Under the pieces are notes generated by a model. It saw only the letters and a list, made by a program, of their open reading frames with translations, ran no database searches and was not told the origin of the DNA. From the NCBI RefSeq assembly GCF_051414115.1, contig NZ_JBLKNZ010000001.1:2914001-2978000 (forward strand): a DNA stretch of 64,000 bases. Direction: 5' to 3'. Both the position numbers and the translations under genes were made by a program. The DNA is from Halovenus marina (GTDB taxonomy: Archaea > Halobacteriota > Halobacteria > Halobacteriales > Haloarculaceae). Of the stretch, positions 11,095 through 20,404 are shown piece after piece. Every line of letters begins with the position of its first letter. Within the stretch, counting starts at the first letter, position 1.

Positions 11095-12813
11095 CTACTG
11101 CAGGCCATCCAGCCGGAACTCGAAGGCCGCCACTGGCAGTTCGAGGTCGTGTTCGACCAGCACTTCGGGATGAATCTCGCCGATGACACCGACTGACTCG
11201 CCGTCGAGGCGGATATCGGCGGTTCGGCCGGAGATGAAACTGGGGTGTTCTGTCGGGGGCGTCTCCAGATTCTTGTCGAACGCACGGGCGAGCGTCTGCA
11301 GGCGAGCGCGGGCGTCCTCGTAGGAGGCGTCCGTACGGGCCAGCGCCCCGGCGACCGTGCGGTGTTCGGCGACGTTGGTGTTCTCGCTCTCGTCGACGCG
11401 GGCAGCGAGTCCAATCTCCGCGAGGTCCTGCGGATATGCGCGGTGGGTGTTGTTTTCGAGCACGAGCAGTATCGAGGAGAGCGCCCACGTTCGCAGGATG
11501 GTGTACTCCTCGCTGTACGGTTCCTGAATCGTGACCGGACGGCCAGCGCCGACGACGTCGTCGCCGGGGTCGACGTTCATCCGCTCGAAGTTGTCGGCCT
11601 CGCTCGTCATGTAGAAGTTCAACAGGTCCTCGAAGCCCAGTCCGACGAGCGTCTCGCGGGCGGCGTCTTCGAGTCGGGAGCGTTCGTGGCGGCCCCCGAC
11701 CGTCGACACGTCGGGGTATCGCGGTTCGAGTTCGTTGAATCCGTACGCGCGTCCGATGTCGTCGATCAGATCGAGGGGATGGAGCACGTCGACGCGATAG
11801 GGCGGAATCTCGACCCGATAGTCCGTGCCGTCGGTCTCGACGTCGAGTCCCGCGCGTTCGAGACAGTCGACGACCGTGTCGGTGGCGAGATCGATCCCGA
11901 GGATCGATTCGATGCGGTCGTGCGTGACCGTCTTCGTCCGGATCTCGAAGTCCGGGCGGTCGAGTCGCTGGCCAGCGTACTCGCCTGGCGTGTCGGCCTC
12001 GTACTCGACTGTGACTCGCTCGACCTGTGCGCCGCGTGCCGCAAGCGAATAACAGACGATCGCACACATCCGGTCTATCGTCCACTGGTCGGTGCCGGTC
12101 ATCTCGATGAGCAGGTCCCGCGAGGACTCGGTCACTTCCGTCCGCTGTCCGTTTATCACCGGTGGGAACGAGAACAACCCGAGAGCGTCGTAGATGGCGG
12201 GATACCGCCCCATGTCGGCGACGAGGTCCGCGTATTCGGTGCCGATGTGGTGGCGTTCGGTGACTTCCCGGAGCGTCATCTCCTCGTCGCTTTCGAGCGG
12301 AACCAGACGCTCGTCGTCGGGGTCAACACTCGTGTAGCGGATCGACTTCTCGCCGCCGGTTCCCGGCGCGCCTTTCAGCATCGTCAGGTCGTGGACGCCG
12401 ATTGCGCCCTTCGCGCGCTGTCGTCCCATCGTCGCGTGGAGCTTCTCCTGTAACTGGATGAGCGACTCGAAGGCCGCCTCGTCCAGATCCAGCCCGCGGA
12501 CGACTGCGCCGGTCACATACGGTCGCTCTTCTGGTGGGCTGTCGACTTCTATCGTCCACTCGGCGTCGTTGGTCGAGGGGACGTACACGCCCCGGGCATC
12601 GCCGTACTGATACCGCAGCGAGCGGGCGATCCCTTCGATCGAGAGTCGGTCGAGTCGGTCAGGAGCGAATTCGAGCTGGAACTCGCCGTCGTCGGTCAGC
12701 CCCTCGAATTCGAGTCCGAGCCCGAACAGGTCCTCGCGGAGCTGGTCGTCGGAGATCTCTTCGTGGCCGGTCAGTCTACGGAGTTCGTCGGGGTCAGCTT
12801 CGACGACTGGCAT
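11095..12813 (-). CDS. pheT: Phenylalanine--tRNA ligase beta subunit
   Basis: A 572-residue beta subunit of the (alpha-beta)2 enzyme that charges tRNA-Phe. The archaeal short form is recognisable from the N-terminal MPVVEADPDELRRLTG, a B3/4-type editing region containing LHATMGRQRAKGAIGVHDL, and the B5-type DRPDFEIRTKTVTHDRI region. A catalytic-like core follows with ETLVGLGFEDLLNFYMTSE, and the C-terminal part ends GVIGEIHPEVLVEHDLELPVAAFEF. It lacks the bacterial N-terminal EMAP-like module, as expected. The start overlaps the pheS stop (TGATG), indicating translational coupling. I chose ATG 12813 because upstream residues are arginine-rich and non-coding in character. Confidence 0.95.
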   Translation of the reverse strand: MPVVEADPDELRRLTGHEEISDDQLREDLFGLGLEFEGLTDDGEFQLEFAPDRLDRLSIEGIARSLRYQYGDARGVYVPSTNDAEWTIEVDSPPEERPYVTGAVVRGLDLDEAAFESLIQLQEKLHATMGRQRAKGAIGVHDLTMLKGAPGTGGEKSIRYTSVDPDDERLVPLESDEEMTLREVTERHHIGTEYADLVADMGRYPAIYDALGLFSFPPVINGQRTEVTESSRDLLIEMTGTDQWTIDRMCAIVCYSLAARGAQVERVTVEYEADTPGEYAGQRLDRPDFEIRTKTVTHDRIESILGIDLATDTVVDCLERAGLDVETDGTDYRVEIPPYRVDVLHPLDLIDDIGRAYGFNELEPRYPDVSTVGGRHERSRLEDAARETLVGLGFEDLLNFYMTSEADNFERMNVDPGDDVVGAGRPVTIQEPYSEEYTILRTWALSSILLVLENNTHRAYPQDLAEIGLAARVDESENTNVAEHRTVAGALARTDASYEDARARLQTLARAFDKNLETPPTEHPSFISGRTADIRLDGESVGVIGEIHPEVLVEHDLELPVAAFEFRLDGLQ

Positions 12814-14315
12814 CAGTAGATCACCTCCTCGGTTCGCAGGTAGTCCAGATCGACGAGCGTGCCGTGCACGTCGCGGATGTCCTCCGCACCAGTCGCGAGC
12901 ATCATGAGCCGTTCCAGCGCGAGTCCCCACGCCATCACGTCACAGTCGACGCCGAGCGGTTCGAGCATCTCCTGACGGAAGATGCCGGAGTTGCCGATTT
13001 CGATGAGTTCGTCAGTCTCCGGATGGCGACCGAACAGCTCGAAACTCGGCTCCGTGTAGGGGTTGTAGTGGGGTTTGAACTCGATGTCGGTGATGCCGAA
13101 CTGCTCGTAGAACTCAGTGAAGGTGCCAAACAGGTCCCGAACGGAGAGTTCCTCGGCCATGACCCACCCCTCGATCTGGAAGAACTCGAGCAGGTGCGTG
13201 GCGTCGAGCGTGTCGTTGCGGTAGGCCTTCTCGACGCTGAAGAATCGCTGGGGTGGCTCTAGTTCACCGAGCGCCTCCCCGGAGAGATGGCGAGCCGTGA
13301 GTGAGGTCGTGTGTCCGCGGAGCGCGAGTTTCCGGGCGAACGATTCCTCCCACGGCGAGTGATAGCCGTCGCCGTCCGCGCCGACGCCCTCGCGATGGGC
13401 AGACTCGACGCGCTCGACCAGATCCGGCGGGAGTTCGTCTATCTCTTCCGGTTGTTCGAGCGCGAATCGGTCCCAGTGGTTGCGCGCCGGGTGGTCCTGT
13501 GGCATGAACAGGCAGTCGTTGATCCAGAAGTCGGCGTCGACGGTCGGCCCCTGCATCTCCTGAAAGCCCATCCCGACGAGAACGTCCTTCACGCGGTCTG
13601 CCATCTGCCGAAGCGAGTGTTTCCGGCCGGAGGGGGTCGTCTCGGCCTCGGCGGCGACGTTGTACTCGGTGAACTCCACGTCCTGCCACTCGCCGCTGGT
13701 GAGCAGTTCCGGTGTGAGTTGGTCGACTGTTTCGGCGGCTTCGACGCCAGCGTCGAGGGCGTCGACGCCCTCGTCGGTCAGTCGCACGCGTCGAACCGTC
13801 CGGTCGGTCCTCTCGATCAGCCCCCGACTTGCGAGTTGGTCCAGAACGTCCTCGTCGGCGACCGATTCGTCGGCGTCGAGCGCCGCGAGCGCGGTCAGTT
13901 CCTCGTCGCTATCGGGGTCGGCATCCGGGTCGGGTCGAACGTTGCCGCTCTCGACCTCGCCGTATCCTTTGCGAGCGAAGTTCGCGAGCGCGATATCGAC
14001 GGCCTCGCCGTCGAGTTCGGCCCGTCCAAGCACCTCACCCATCTGAACGCTCTCGCCACCGGCGGCGACTGCGGCCTCGTACAGCCTGATTTCGGGAAGC
14101 CCGGCATCGAGATAGGTTCGGCCCTCGTCAGTCAAGGAGATGTCCTCGACGGTTTCCTCGGTGAGTTCGACCAGCCCCTCCTCAGCGAGTTCGAACGCCG
14201 CCCGGGTCGCGGTTTCGGGTTTCAGGTCTGTGTCGGTCGCGATGTCAGCGATCGGTCGGTCGGTTCGGTCAGTCGCGGCTTCGAGGACCGCGACCTGTGC
14301 CTGTGGTAATCGCAT
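12813..14315 (-). CDS. pheS: Phenylalanine--tRNA ligase alpha subunit
   Basis: The 500-residue catalytic subunit. Residues 1 to about 200 contain repeated winged-helix modules (for example ELAEEGLVELTEETVEDISLTDEGRTYL), typical of archaeal/eukaryotic PheS. The class II core follows, with MGFQEMQGPTVDADFWINDCLFMPQDHPAR (motif 1 region), RFFSVEKAYRNDTLDATHL (motif 2) and a GMAWGLALERL-type motif 3 (DVMAWGLALERLMML). Cotranscribed with pheT through a 1-base stop/start overlap. Confidence 0.97.
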   Translation of the reverse strand: MRLPQAQVAVLEAATDRTDRPIADIATDTDLKPETATRAAFELAEEGLVELTEETVEDISLTDEGRTYLDAGLPEIRLYEAAVAAGGESVQMGEVLGRAELDGEAVDIALANFARKGYGEVESGNVRPDPDADPDSDEELTALAALDADESVADEDVLDQLASRGLIERTDRTVRRVRLTDEGVDALDAGVEAAETVDQLTPELLTSGEWQDVEFTEYNVAAEAETTPSGRKHSLRQMADRVKDVLVGMGFQEMQGPTVDADFWINDCLFMPQDHPARNHWDRFALEQPEEIDELPPDLVERVESAHREGVGADGDGYHSPWEESFARKLALRGHTTSLTARHLSGEALGELEPPQRFFSVEKAYRNDTLDATHLLEFFQIEGWVMAEELSVRDLFGTFTEFYEQFGITDIEFKPHYNPYTEPSFELFGRHPETDELIEIGNSGIFRQEMLEPLGVDCDVMAWGLALERLMMLATGAEDIRDVHGTLVDLDYLRTEEVIY

Positions 14316-14404
14316 CGGTTGTTATCACATACACCGCTGGTCGGCCAGTTAACGGTTCTCACTCGCATCGACTAGGAAGAAGAGTAGAGATTGATCTTAT
14401 GAAC

Positions 14405-14666
14405 ACCAAGAAAGCCCCCGTCTGTTCGAGTCGGGGGACTTGCTGCGCGCTTCCCTCGCTTCGCTCGGTTCAGTGCTTGCTTCGTCCGCCTTCCTCGAAC
14501 AGATGGCCTCTTTCAGTCCCACCCACGTACAAAGGCCAATCAGCCGAATCGGGCGGGACTGAAAGGGGCGAGCCGTTGGTCGACGGACGACGATGCAAGC
14601 ACCGCAACCCAAAGGGTGAGGAGCGCAGCGAGTCGCCCGAGTCCAACGGCTCGGGGCTTTCTTGGT
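14405..14666. repeat. 262-bp imperfect palindromic element
   Basis: The ends are inverted 14-mers (ACCAAGAAAGCCCC at 14405-14418; GGGGCTTTCTTGGT at 14653-14666). Further inverted pairs continue inward: a CGAGTCGGG block, a TGCTTGC block, and TTTCAGTCCCACC (14511-14523) against GGGCGGGACTGAAA (14551-14564). The centre is near 14537. The whole segment can fold into one long hairpin and has no plausible coding frame. It separates divergent pheS and trpS. Either a MITE or a structured non-coding element; no target duplication was confirmed. Confidence 0.6.
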
Positions 14667-14760
14667 CTTGGGTTTCCCTCAATAAAATTAGCAAAGACAC
14701 CTGCAACCCGTCCTAGCCAAAGCGAACGCTTTTTGCGCGCGTCGGCGCGATACTGTGGTA

Positions 14761-16371
14761 ATGACCGACGAATCGTCAGACTCGACAGCGGGGGACACGC
14801 CGGACGGGTCGGGGGAACCGAACGCGGAGAGCGCCGGGTATCGAACAGACGGCGGAGCCGTCGACGACGTGGCGCTCGACCCGTGGGGGTCTTCGACCGT
14901 CTCCGATTACCGCAAGCTCTTCGAGCAGTTCGGCATCGAGGCGTTCGACCAGATGGTCGACAGACTCGACGACCCGCACTACCTCATGCGCCGTGGCGTC
15001 ATCTTCGGCCACCGCAACTACCGCGACGTGGCGGCCGCGATGGCCGAAGGCGAACCCTTCGCCGCCCTGTCGGGGTTCATGCCGACCGGCGACCCACACA
15101 TCGGACACAAACTCGTCTTCGACGAGATCATCTGGCATCAACAGCAGGGTGGTGATGCGTACGCCCTCATCGCAGATCTGGAAGCCCACAGCGCCCGCGG
15201 GCTGACGTGGGAAGAGATCGACGAACACGCCCGCGATTACATCCTCTCGTTGCTCGCGCTCGGATTCGACCCCGAGGATGGACGGCTGTACCGCCAGTCC
15301 ACCAACCGCGAGGTGCAGGACCTGGCCTTCGAACTCGGCATCGAGGCGAACTTCTCGGAACTGCAGGCGATCTACGACTTCGACGGCGAGACCGACGTCT
15401 CGCATATGCAGTCGGTGGTCACCCAGATGGCCGACATCCTCTACCCGCAACTCGACGGGCCGAAGCCGACGGTGATCCCGGTCGGCCCCGACCAGGACCC
15501 GCACATCCGCCTCTCGCGTGATCTCGCCGCGCGAGTACAGTACTTCGGCGTCACCGAAGCCTACGCGAGTTTCGAGGCCGACGACGCCGAGCGCGCGCTC
15601 ATCGCAGACGCCTACGACCGCCTCGCAGAGCGCCATCCAGACGAGACCATCCGGTGTAGCGACGCGGCGAACCTGCTCGAAGGCGAGCGCGAACCCGGCG
15701 CGACCGACGTCGCGGCGACGACGCTCGATTCGACGATCACGATGCTCAAGGAGGCGGGCAAGGAACCGCTTCGCCCGCGGGTTCGGATCGTCGACCGCAA
15801 CGCGACCGAGGAGGCCTTCGAGGCGTTCATCGAAGCGGTCGACGGCGAGAAGCGCGTCTACGACGAGCACATCGACACCTTCGATCTCTCCCGCGAGGAG
15901 GCGGAGGCGCTGTCCCGGGAGGTCGCTATCGACCACGGCGGCTACGGCTTTCTCGCGCCCACGTCGATCTATCATCGCTTCATGACGGGCCTCACCGGCG
16001 GGAAGATGTCCTCGTCGATCCCCGCCTCGCACATCAGCCTGCTCGACGACCCAGAGGACGGCTACGACAAGGTCAAGAGCGCGACCACCGGCGGGCGCGA
16101 AACCGCGGAGGAACAGCGCGAACTCGGCGGCGAGGCCGACGAGTGTCCGGTGTACGAACTGTACGCGTACCTGCTCGCGGGCGACGACGACGAGTTCGCG
16201 AAGGAGGTCTACGACGAGTGCGTCGGCGGCGAGCGCCTCTGTGGCGACTGCAAGGAGCAGGCCGCACGGCTGATGGAGGAGTTTCTCGAAGACCATCAGG
16301 AGAAACGCGCGGAGTGGGAGGAGCATCTCGACGAACTCGACATCAGCTTCGACGTGGCCGAGCACCGATAG
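14761..16371 (+). CDS. trpS: Tryptophan--tRNA ligase
   Basis: A 536-residue class I synthetase. GFMPTGDPHIGHKLVFDEII carries the HIGH motif at about residues 112-116, and TGGKMSSSIPASHI carries the KMSKS-type loop near 415. The N-terminal FEQFGIEAFDQMVDRL segment and overall length fit the archaeal/eukaryotic TrpRS. The first 45 residues are an acidic low-complexity extension. ATG 14761 is used; a GTG two codons earlier is equally possible. A TTTTTGC element about 27 bases upstream suggests a leaderless mRNA. EndA, which splices tRNA-Trp introns in haloarchaea, is encoded nearby on the other strand. Confidence 0.93.
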   Translation: MTDESSDSTAGDTPDGSGEPNAESAGYRTDGGAVDDVALDPWGSSTVSDYRKLFEQFGIEAFDQMVDRLDDPHYLMRRGVIFGHRNYRDVAAAMAEGEPFAALSGFMPTGDPHIGHKLVFDEIIWHQQQGGDAYALIADLEAHSARGLTWEEIDEHARDYILSLLALGFDPEDGRLYRQSTNREVQDLAFELGIEANFSELQAIYDFDGETDVSHMQSVVTQMADILYPQLDGPKPTVIPVGPDQDPHIRLSRDLAARVQYFGVTEAYASFEADDAERALIADAYDRLAERHPDETIRCSDAANLLEGEREPGATDVAATTLDSTITMLKEAGKEPLRPRVRIVDRNATEEAFEAFIEAVDGEKRVYDEHIDTFDLSREEAEALSREVAIDHGGYGFLAPTSIYHRFMTGLTGGKMSSSIPASHISLLDDPEDGYDKVKSATTGGRETAEEQRELGGEADECPVYELYAYLLAGDDDEFAKEVYDECVGGERLCGDCKEQAARLMEEFLEDHQEKRAEWEEHLDELDISFDVAEHR

Positions 16372-16451
16372 CATCGACCCGGTCGATTCGTTGTCGGACC
16401 GACGACTCGACGGGCGCGGAACTATACGACACGAGCCCTATGTGCGCACAT

Positions 16452-17489
16452 ATGGTCGAGACATCGGTTCGCGAGTACGTCTCACAGCACGACGCGATGG
16501 GTGAGTTGCCGCTCATCACCCAGTCGGCGGAAGTGACAGACGTCGAGCGAATGGACGAGGACCGGAGGCCGGAGGTGACAGGGGTGATCAACCACTGGCT
16601 CGAAGCGACGGACCTGGACGACGACTACGGCCCGGTGTCTGGTCCGGACGACTGGGCGGGACTCAGCGCCCAGGTTGCCGAGGCGGGGGACCCCGAACTC
16701 GGGCGCCAGATTGCGACGCTGACCGAGCGCTACGAGCGCCCCAAGCCGATGCTCGTCCGGGCGCGATTCGAACCGGACATCGACTTTCTCGCCGGGCAGT
16801 ACGTCGGGCTGACCTACAACGACGTTCCGCGCGCGTACTCGATTGCGAACTCACCGATCGAGGACGAACTCGAAATCTGCGTCAGGCGAGTGCCCGGCGG
16901 CAAGCTCTCGCCCCAGCTCTGTGACGAACTCGACGTCGGGGACACGCTGACGGTTCGCGGGCCCTACGGTGAACTCGTCTTGCAGGACCGGTCGCCCCGC
17001 GATATGGTCTTTCTCGCGACGGGCACCGGTGTCGCGCCGTTCAAGGGGATGATCGACTACCTCTTCGAGACTGGACGTGACGAGTTCGCCGGTGAAAAGC
17101 GAGATATCTGGCTCTTTCTCGGCACGGCGTGGCTCGACGACCTGCCCTATCGCGAGGCCTTTCGCGAGCGCCAGCGCGAGCACGACAACTTCCATTTCGT
17201 CCCGTGTCTGAGCCGCGAACCAATTCTCTCCGATTGGGACGGGGAGTCGGATTACGTCCAGCACGCACTCCTGAAACACACGGACGAGCGCGCCGTGACC
17301 GCGCCAATCGGCAAGCGCCTCGAACGCTGGATCCGCGAGGGTCCTGACTCGGACGTGACTGCCCGCCTCGACCCGACCAACATGGACGTCTACGCCTGTG
17401 GCATCAACGCGATGGTATTCAGCCTCGTCCGTGCGGTGGAGCGACTCGGGGTACCACCGGAGCGAATCGAATCCGAAGGGTTCGGGTAG
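16452..17489 (+). CDS. FAD-dependent ferredoxin/flavodoxin-NADP reductase family protein
   Basis: A 345-residue protein. About 110 N-terminal residues are unassigned. They are followed by an FAD-binding barrel with RAYSIAN (the RxYS flavin-binding motif, with FLAGQYVGL before it) and an NAD(P)-binding domain with LATGTGVAPFKGMIDYLF and the late VYACGINAMV motif. There is no [2Fe-2S] domain in the chain, so it probably passes electrons to a separate carrier. ATG 16440 is an alternative start four codons upstream. It follows trpS by 80 bases on the same strand. Substrate unknown. Confidence 0.85.
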   Translation: MVETSVREYVSQHDAMGELPLITQSAEVTDVERMDEDRRPEVTGVINHWLEATDLDDDYGPVSGPDDWAGLSAQVAEAGDPELGRQIATLTERYERPKPMLVRARFEPDIDFLAGQYVGLTYNDVPRAYSIANSPIEDELEICVRRVPGGKLSPQLCDELDVGDTLTVRGPYGELVLQDRSPRDMVFLATGTGVAPFKGMIDYLFETGRDEFAGEKRDIWLFLGTAWLDDLPYREAFRERQREHDNFHFVPCLSREPILSDWDGESDYVQHALLKHTDERAVTAPIGKRLERWIREGPDSDVTARLDPTNMDVYACGINAMVFSLVRAVERLGVPPERIESEGFG

Positions 17490-17515
17490 CGCGGAGTCGT
17501 CACACGCGACGAGCG

Positions 17516-18571
17516 TCAGGGCGTGAGCCGACCCACGGAGAGCCAGTCGATGTCGTCGTCCGCCACGAGCGCACAGACGAGTTGCTTGCGGACGCCGCCA
17601 GCGAGGCGAACGTCGAGCGCCAGGTCCCGCGGGTCGAAGACGTGGTCGGCGGGACAGACCCGAACGAGGCGCTCTGAGTGGCCGAGGTCGTCGACCGACT
17701 CGACGTGTGCGTAGGTGCGAAAGTCCGCGCCGAACTTGAAGCCGGTTTTCGGGACGATCCCTGCCGTCCGGAGCGCGTCGTAGACCGCGAGCCTACGGTC
17801 GAATCGGTCACCCTCGACTGTACGGCCACGTTCCAGCAGCGCGAGCTCGCCGCCCTCGACAGAAAGTAGCCCACGGCCCGCGAGATGGGTCGCCTCGATC
17901 AGCGAGAGTTGCAGAGCGTCGTCCTCGTGGTCGAGTGGCTGACCGTAGAACGCCCGCTCGTGGAGGGCGTCCGGCGGCGTCTCGACGAGGACTCGGTCTT
18001 CGAGCAACGTTCCCGAAGTTGCGGACAGGTCGTGATGGCTCGACCCAGTCATCGTCGGCCGGTCACACTCGAAGTACGTGACCTCGCTTTCCTCGTCGAC
18101 AACTGCGAGGACGCCGGTCGGATCCCCCGTGGCGAGTGCCAGGAGCGAATCAGCCGGGATGGACTCGCGTTCGCTCGCGACGCGCACCCGGTACGCGACT
18201 GTGTCGTCCCACGGCCCCTCGCCGCGAGGGTACACGACGAAATCGGCCTCGGCAAACTGGTCGATATCGTCGACCCAGCCCTCGCGAACAGGCGAGAGGT
18301 AAAAGCCCCGGTCCCGGAGTTCGCGGTAGACGAAGAAATCGACCGCACGGACGACCGTGTCGAGGAGTGACTCGAAATCGAGATACTGAGCCGTCTCGGG
18401 TCGCTCGTCGCGGACGCGCTCGATGTCGCCGCGATAGAGCAAGTGGGCCGCCTCGACCGGCGCGAGTTCGAGGGCACCGTTGTGGGGGCGGCCGTAGCCG
18501 CGCGAATCGTAGAACTGCTCGCGGGCGTCGGTTCCGGCCCGGACCCGGTCGCCGTCGAACGTACACTCCAT
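17516..18571 (-). CDS. endA: tRNA-splicing endonuclease
   Basis: A 351-residue two-repeat EndA (homodimeric alpha-2 type). Each half has the N-terminal alpha/beta module with an EA-HLL / EATHLAGRGLL pattern followed by a nuclease-like domain. The C-terminal repeat keeps the catalytic triad: Tyr in FKFGADFRTYAHV, His in LGHSERLVRV, Lys in VRKQLVCALV. The enzyme cuts bulge-helix-bulge structures in intron-containing tRNAs and in pre-16S and pre-23S stems such as those at 7016/8719 and 3739/6739. It follows a NucS-like zinc protein by 45 bases and probably shares its transcript. Confidence 0.95.
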   Translation of the reverse strand: MECTFDGDRVRAGTDAREQFYDSRGYGRPHNGALELAPVEAAHLLYRGDIERVRDERPETAQYLDFESLLDTVVRAVDFFVYRELRDRGFYLSPVREGWVDDIDQFAEADFVVYPRGEGPWDDTVAYRVRVASERESIPADSLLALATGDPTGVLAVVDEESEVTYFECDRPTMTGSSHHDLSATSGTLLEDRVLVETPPDALHERAFYGQPLDHEDDALQLSLIEATHLAGRGLLSVEGGELALLERGRTVEGDRFDRRLAVYDALRTAGIVPKTGFKFGADFRTYAHVESVDDLGHSERLVRVCPADHVFDPRDLALDVRLAGGVRKQLVCALVADDDIDWLSVGRLTP

Positions 18572-18616
18572 ATCCCGCCTGTGTCGGGCGCGAGTAAAGC
18601 CCCTGTGATTGCGTCT

Positions 18617-19363
18617 CTACACCTCCTCCGAACGGCGGTCGGACGACATCTCCGAACAGGTGCTGTCCAGACAGCGCCTGCCTGTCGGCGTCTCGAAGGC
18701 TGGCAGACCGCAGGCGCAGTCACCGTCGTGAATCCCCTTGGGAACGGCAAAGCCCGTCTCACAGTCGGGGTATTCCTCACATCCCAGAATGAGACCGCCC
18801 CGGCGAAGCACCCGCAGGTCGCCGTCACAGGCGGGACACGGCCACTCCCGGTCGAATCGTGCGTCCACCGCGCGGTCGAGTGACTCGCAGTGTCGGTCTA
18901 CACAGAGTTCGAACTCGTCGCCACGCTCGACGCGCATCCGCGGCAAACCACACTCCGAACAGGTCGTATCGAGCACCGTCGCCTGCGATGGCAGGCCGAA
19001 GTTGTGGTCGCAGTCGGGACAGAACACGCGACCGTCGCTCCGGAGCAGTGACCCGTGACAACTCGGGCACGTTCCGACGGGGTGGCCTGCCTCACCGGTT
19101 GGATGGTCGTGACTCGCGTATTCGTCGTCGATTCGGACCTCCAGCGATTGCTCTCCATCCTGTGCGACGACGGTGTGGTCGGTGACGGTCACTGATTCGG
19201 CGCGGGTCAACCATGCAACAGGCTGGTACCCGTCCACGTCGTGAACCAGCACGGTTCCATCGGGCTTGACGAGAACGAGCATCTCTCCCTGCTGTTCCTG
19301 TTCGCGAGACCCCTCGAAAACGGTCGTACAGCGGCCAGCGATGACGCGGGTCGTCTCGGGCAT
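18617..19363 (-). CDS. NucS N-terminal-like domain fused to topoisomerase-type C4 zinc fingers
   Basis: A 248-residue protein. Residues 1 to about 95 (RVIAGRCTTVFEG ... MLVLVKPDGTVLVHDVDGY, then QPVAWLTRAESVTV) match the N-terminal dimerisation/DNA-binding domain of the mismatch endonuclease NucS/EndoMS. The NucS nuclease domain is absent. Instead about four CxxC-type zinc ribbons follow (CPSCHGSLL, CPDCDHNFG, CSECGLPRM, CPACDGDL with CEEYPDC, CACGLPAF), as in the C-terminal part of topoisomerase I. It probably binds DNA or RNA without cutting. First gene of an operon with endA; a role in nucleic-acid processing is inferred. Confidence 0.75.
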   Translation of the reverse strand: MPETTRVIAGRCTTVFEGSREQEQQGEMLVLVKPDGTVLVHDVDGYQPVAWLTRAESVTVTDHTVVAQDGEQSLEVRIDDEYASHDHPTGEAGHPVGTCPSCHGSLLRSDGRVFCPDCDHNFGLPSQATVLDTTCSECGLPRMRVERGDEFELCVDRHCESLDRAVDARFDREWPCPACDGDLRVLRRGGLILGCEEYPDCETGFAVPKGIHDGDCACGLPAFETPTGRRCLDSTCSEMSSDRRSEEV

Positions 19364-19657
19364 ACGGCGATTGGTTCCGTGATCGGATATAAAGCTGTGG
19401 CAGTTCGAGGAATATCGGGCATCGAACCGATGACAATAGGTGTAGCTCCTGTACCCCGATTTACGCGTGTCAGTCGTCGACATGAGACCCGTGATCGGAC
19501 AGGGGTTAGTTCGTGTCGACACCACACCCCAGTATGAGCGAGATACTAGACGCTCAGCACTGCCAGTGGCTATCCAAGGATCCAGACAAAAGCGATAAGG
19601 AAGGGTGACTGTCGAGTATTCAGCTCTTTCTTTTTTATCTTTAGCCGTAGGATGCGT

Positions 19658-20083
19658 ATGGCCAACGAAACCACTCGATATCCAGTTCCAGAGACGGGCA
19701 GTGACCTCGCGCGTCGCACAGCTCTTGGCGTGTTCGTCGCGGTCGGATTGGTACTTATTGCTCAGGCACTCGTGGATGCGCTGAGTGTCGATGTCGGGGT
19801 AACTGGCTCCATGAACCCGTTTACAGCCGGTCCGCTGATCGTCACATCAATTTCGGCTGGGGTAGGCGCAGCTATCGTGTACGCCGCCGTCGTCAGGTAC
19901 ACAGCACGACCGGTGAGAAACTTCGTCGCAATCGCGGCCGGTGTGTTCGTGTTCATGCTCATTCCCGTCTTCGTCGTTCCACTGGAGGGGATAACCACAG
20001 CGGGGCAGGGCATTCTGCTTGGGTATCATCTTCTCGTAGCCCTGGCGCTTGTGACCTTCATCATCGGCGCTGTCAGGGTGTAA
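19658..20083 (+). CDS. Four-helix membrane protein (DUF6069-like)
   Basis: A 141-residue integral membrane protein with four hydrophobic segments (starting LGVFVAVGLVLIAQALV, PLIVTSISAGVGAAIVY, FVAIAAGVFVFMLIPV and ILLGYHLLVALALVTFI). The layout matches DUF6069 membrane proteins, whose function is unknown. A T-rich TATA element (TTTTTTATCT, 19631-19640) lies about 22 bases before this ATG; another in-frame ATG is at 19652. Confidence 0.7.
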   Translation: MANETTRYPVPETGSDLARRTALGVFVAVGLVLIAQALVDALSVDVGVTGSMNPFTAGPLIVTSISAGVGAAIVYAAVVRYTARPVRNFVAIAAGVFVFMLIPVFVVPLEGITTAGQGILLGYHLLVALALVTFIIGAVRV

Positions 20084-20167
20084 CAGAGCGATAGAGTGAC
20101 CGCTTGACTCGCGCTGTTGCTCTGTAGGACAGCTAGTAGCCGAAAATGAGGAGTCCCCAGCGCACCC

Positions 20168-20404
20168 TTATGTGTTATAGCCCCGACCGAGGACGATCCC
20201 GACGACGTTGAGTGCCAGAAGTCCCGCCAGCAGTGCTGGAGAACTCTGCGCCGTGTTGCCCGCGACCAGTGCCAAGATGACAAAGGGAGCTACGATTGCC
20301 GTCCAGAAGCCCAGAAACTGTACTGGCTTGAGTGCTCGGTCCAGGGACTCGATGAGAGAGTCGAACGCAACTGGATCAGTTCTGAAGGGGGATGCGCTTG
20401 ACAT
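20168..20404 (-). CDS. Small two-helix membrane protein
   Basis: A 78-residue protein with an N-terminal soluble segment (FDSLIESLDRALKPVQ) and two hydrophobic helices (FWTAIVAPFVILALVAG and ALLAGLLALNVVGIVLG). No family recognised. The ATG at 20404 has a GAGGAG Shine-Dalgarno sequence 7 bases upstream, unusual in this window. A TATA box (20442-20449) places the transcription start near 20419, where an alternative GTG start also lies. Confidence 0.65.
   Translation of the reverse strand: MSSASPFRTDPVAFDSLIESLDRALKPVQFLGFWTAIVAPFVILALVAGNTAQSSPALLAGLLALNVVGIVLGRGYNT

Noticed and set aside
13311..14309. Plus-strand 332-codon open frame opposite pheS
   Set aside because: Shadow of pheS, which carries class II motifs and overlaps pheT by one base as expected for an operon.
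14405..14666. Complete insertion sequence
   Set aside because: There is no transposase frame within or near it; only inverted repeats are present, so it is listed as a palindromic element.
14776..16374. Long minus-strand open frame of about 530 codons opposite trpS
   Set aside because: It is the antisense shadow of trpS caused by GC-rich third positions; it lacks motifs and has no promoter. The sense strand carries HIGH and KMSKS motifs.
16143..16451. N-terminal extension of the FAD oxidoreductase
   Set aside because: The open frame overlaps the 3' end of trpS in another phase and reads Arg-rich; the ATG at 16452 (or 16440) fits better.
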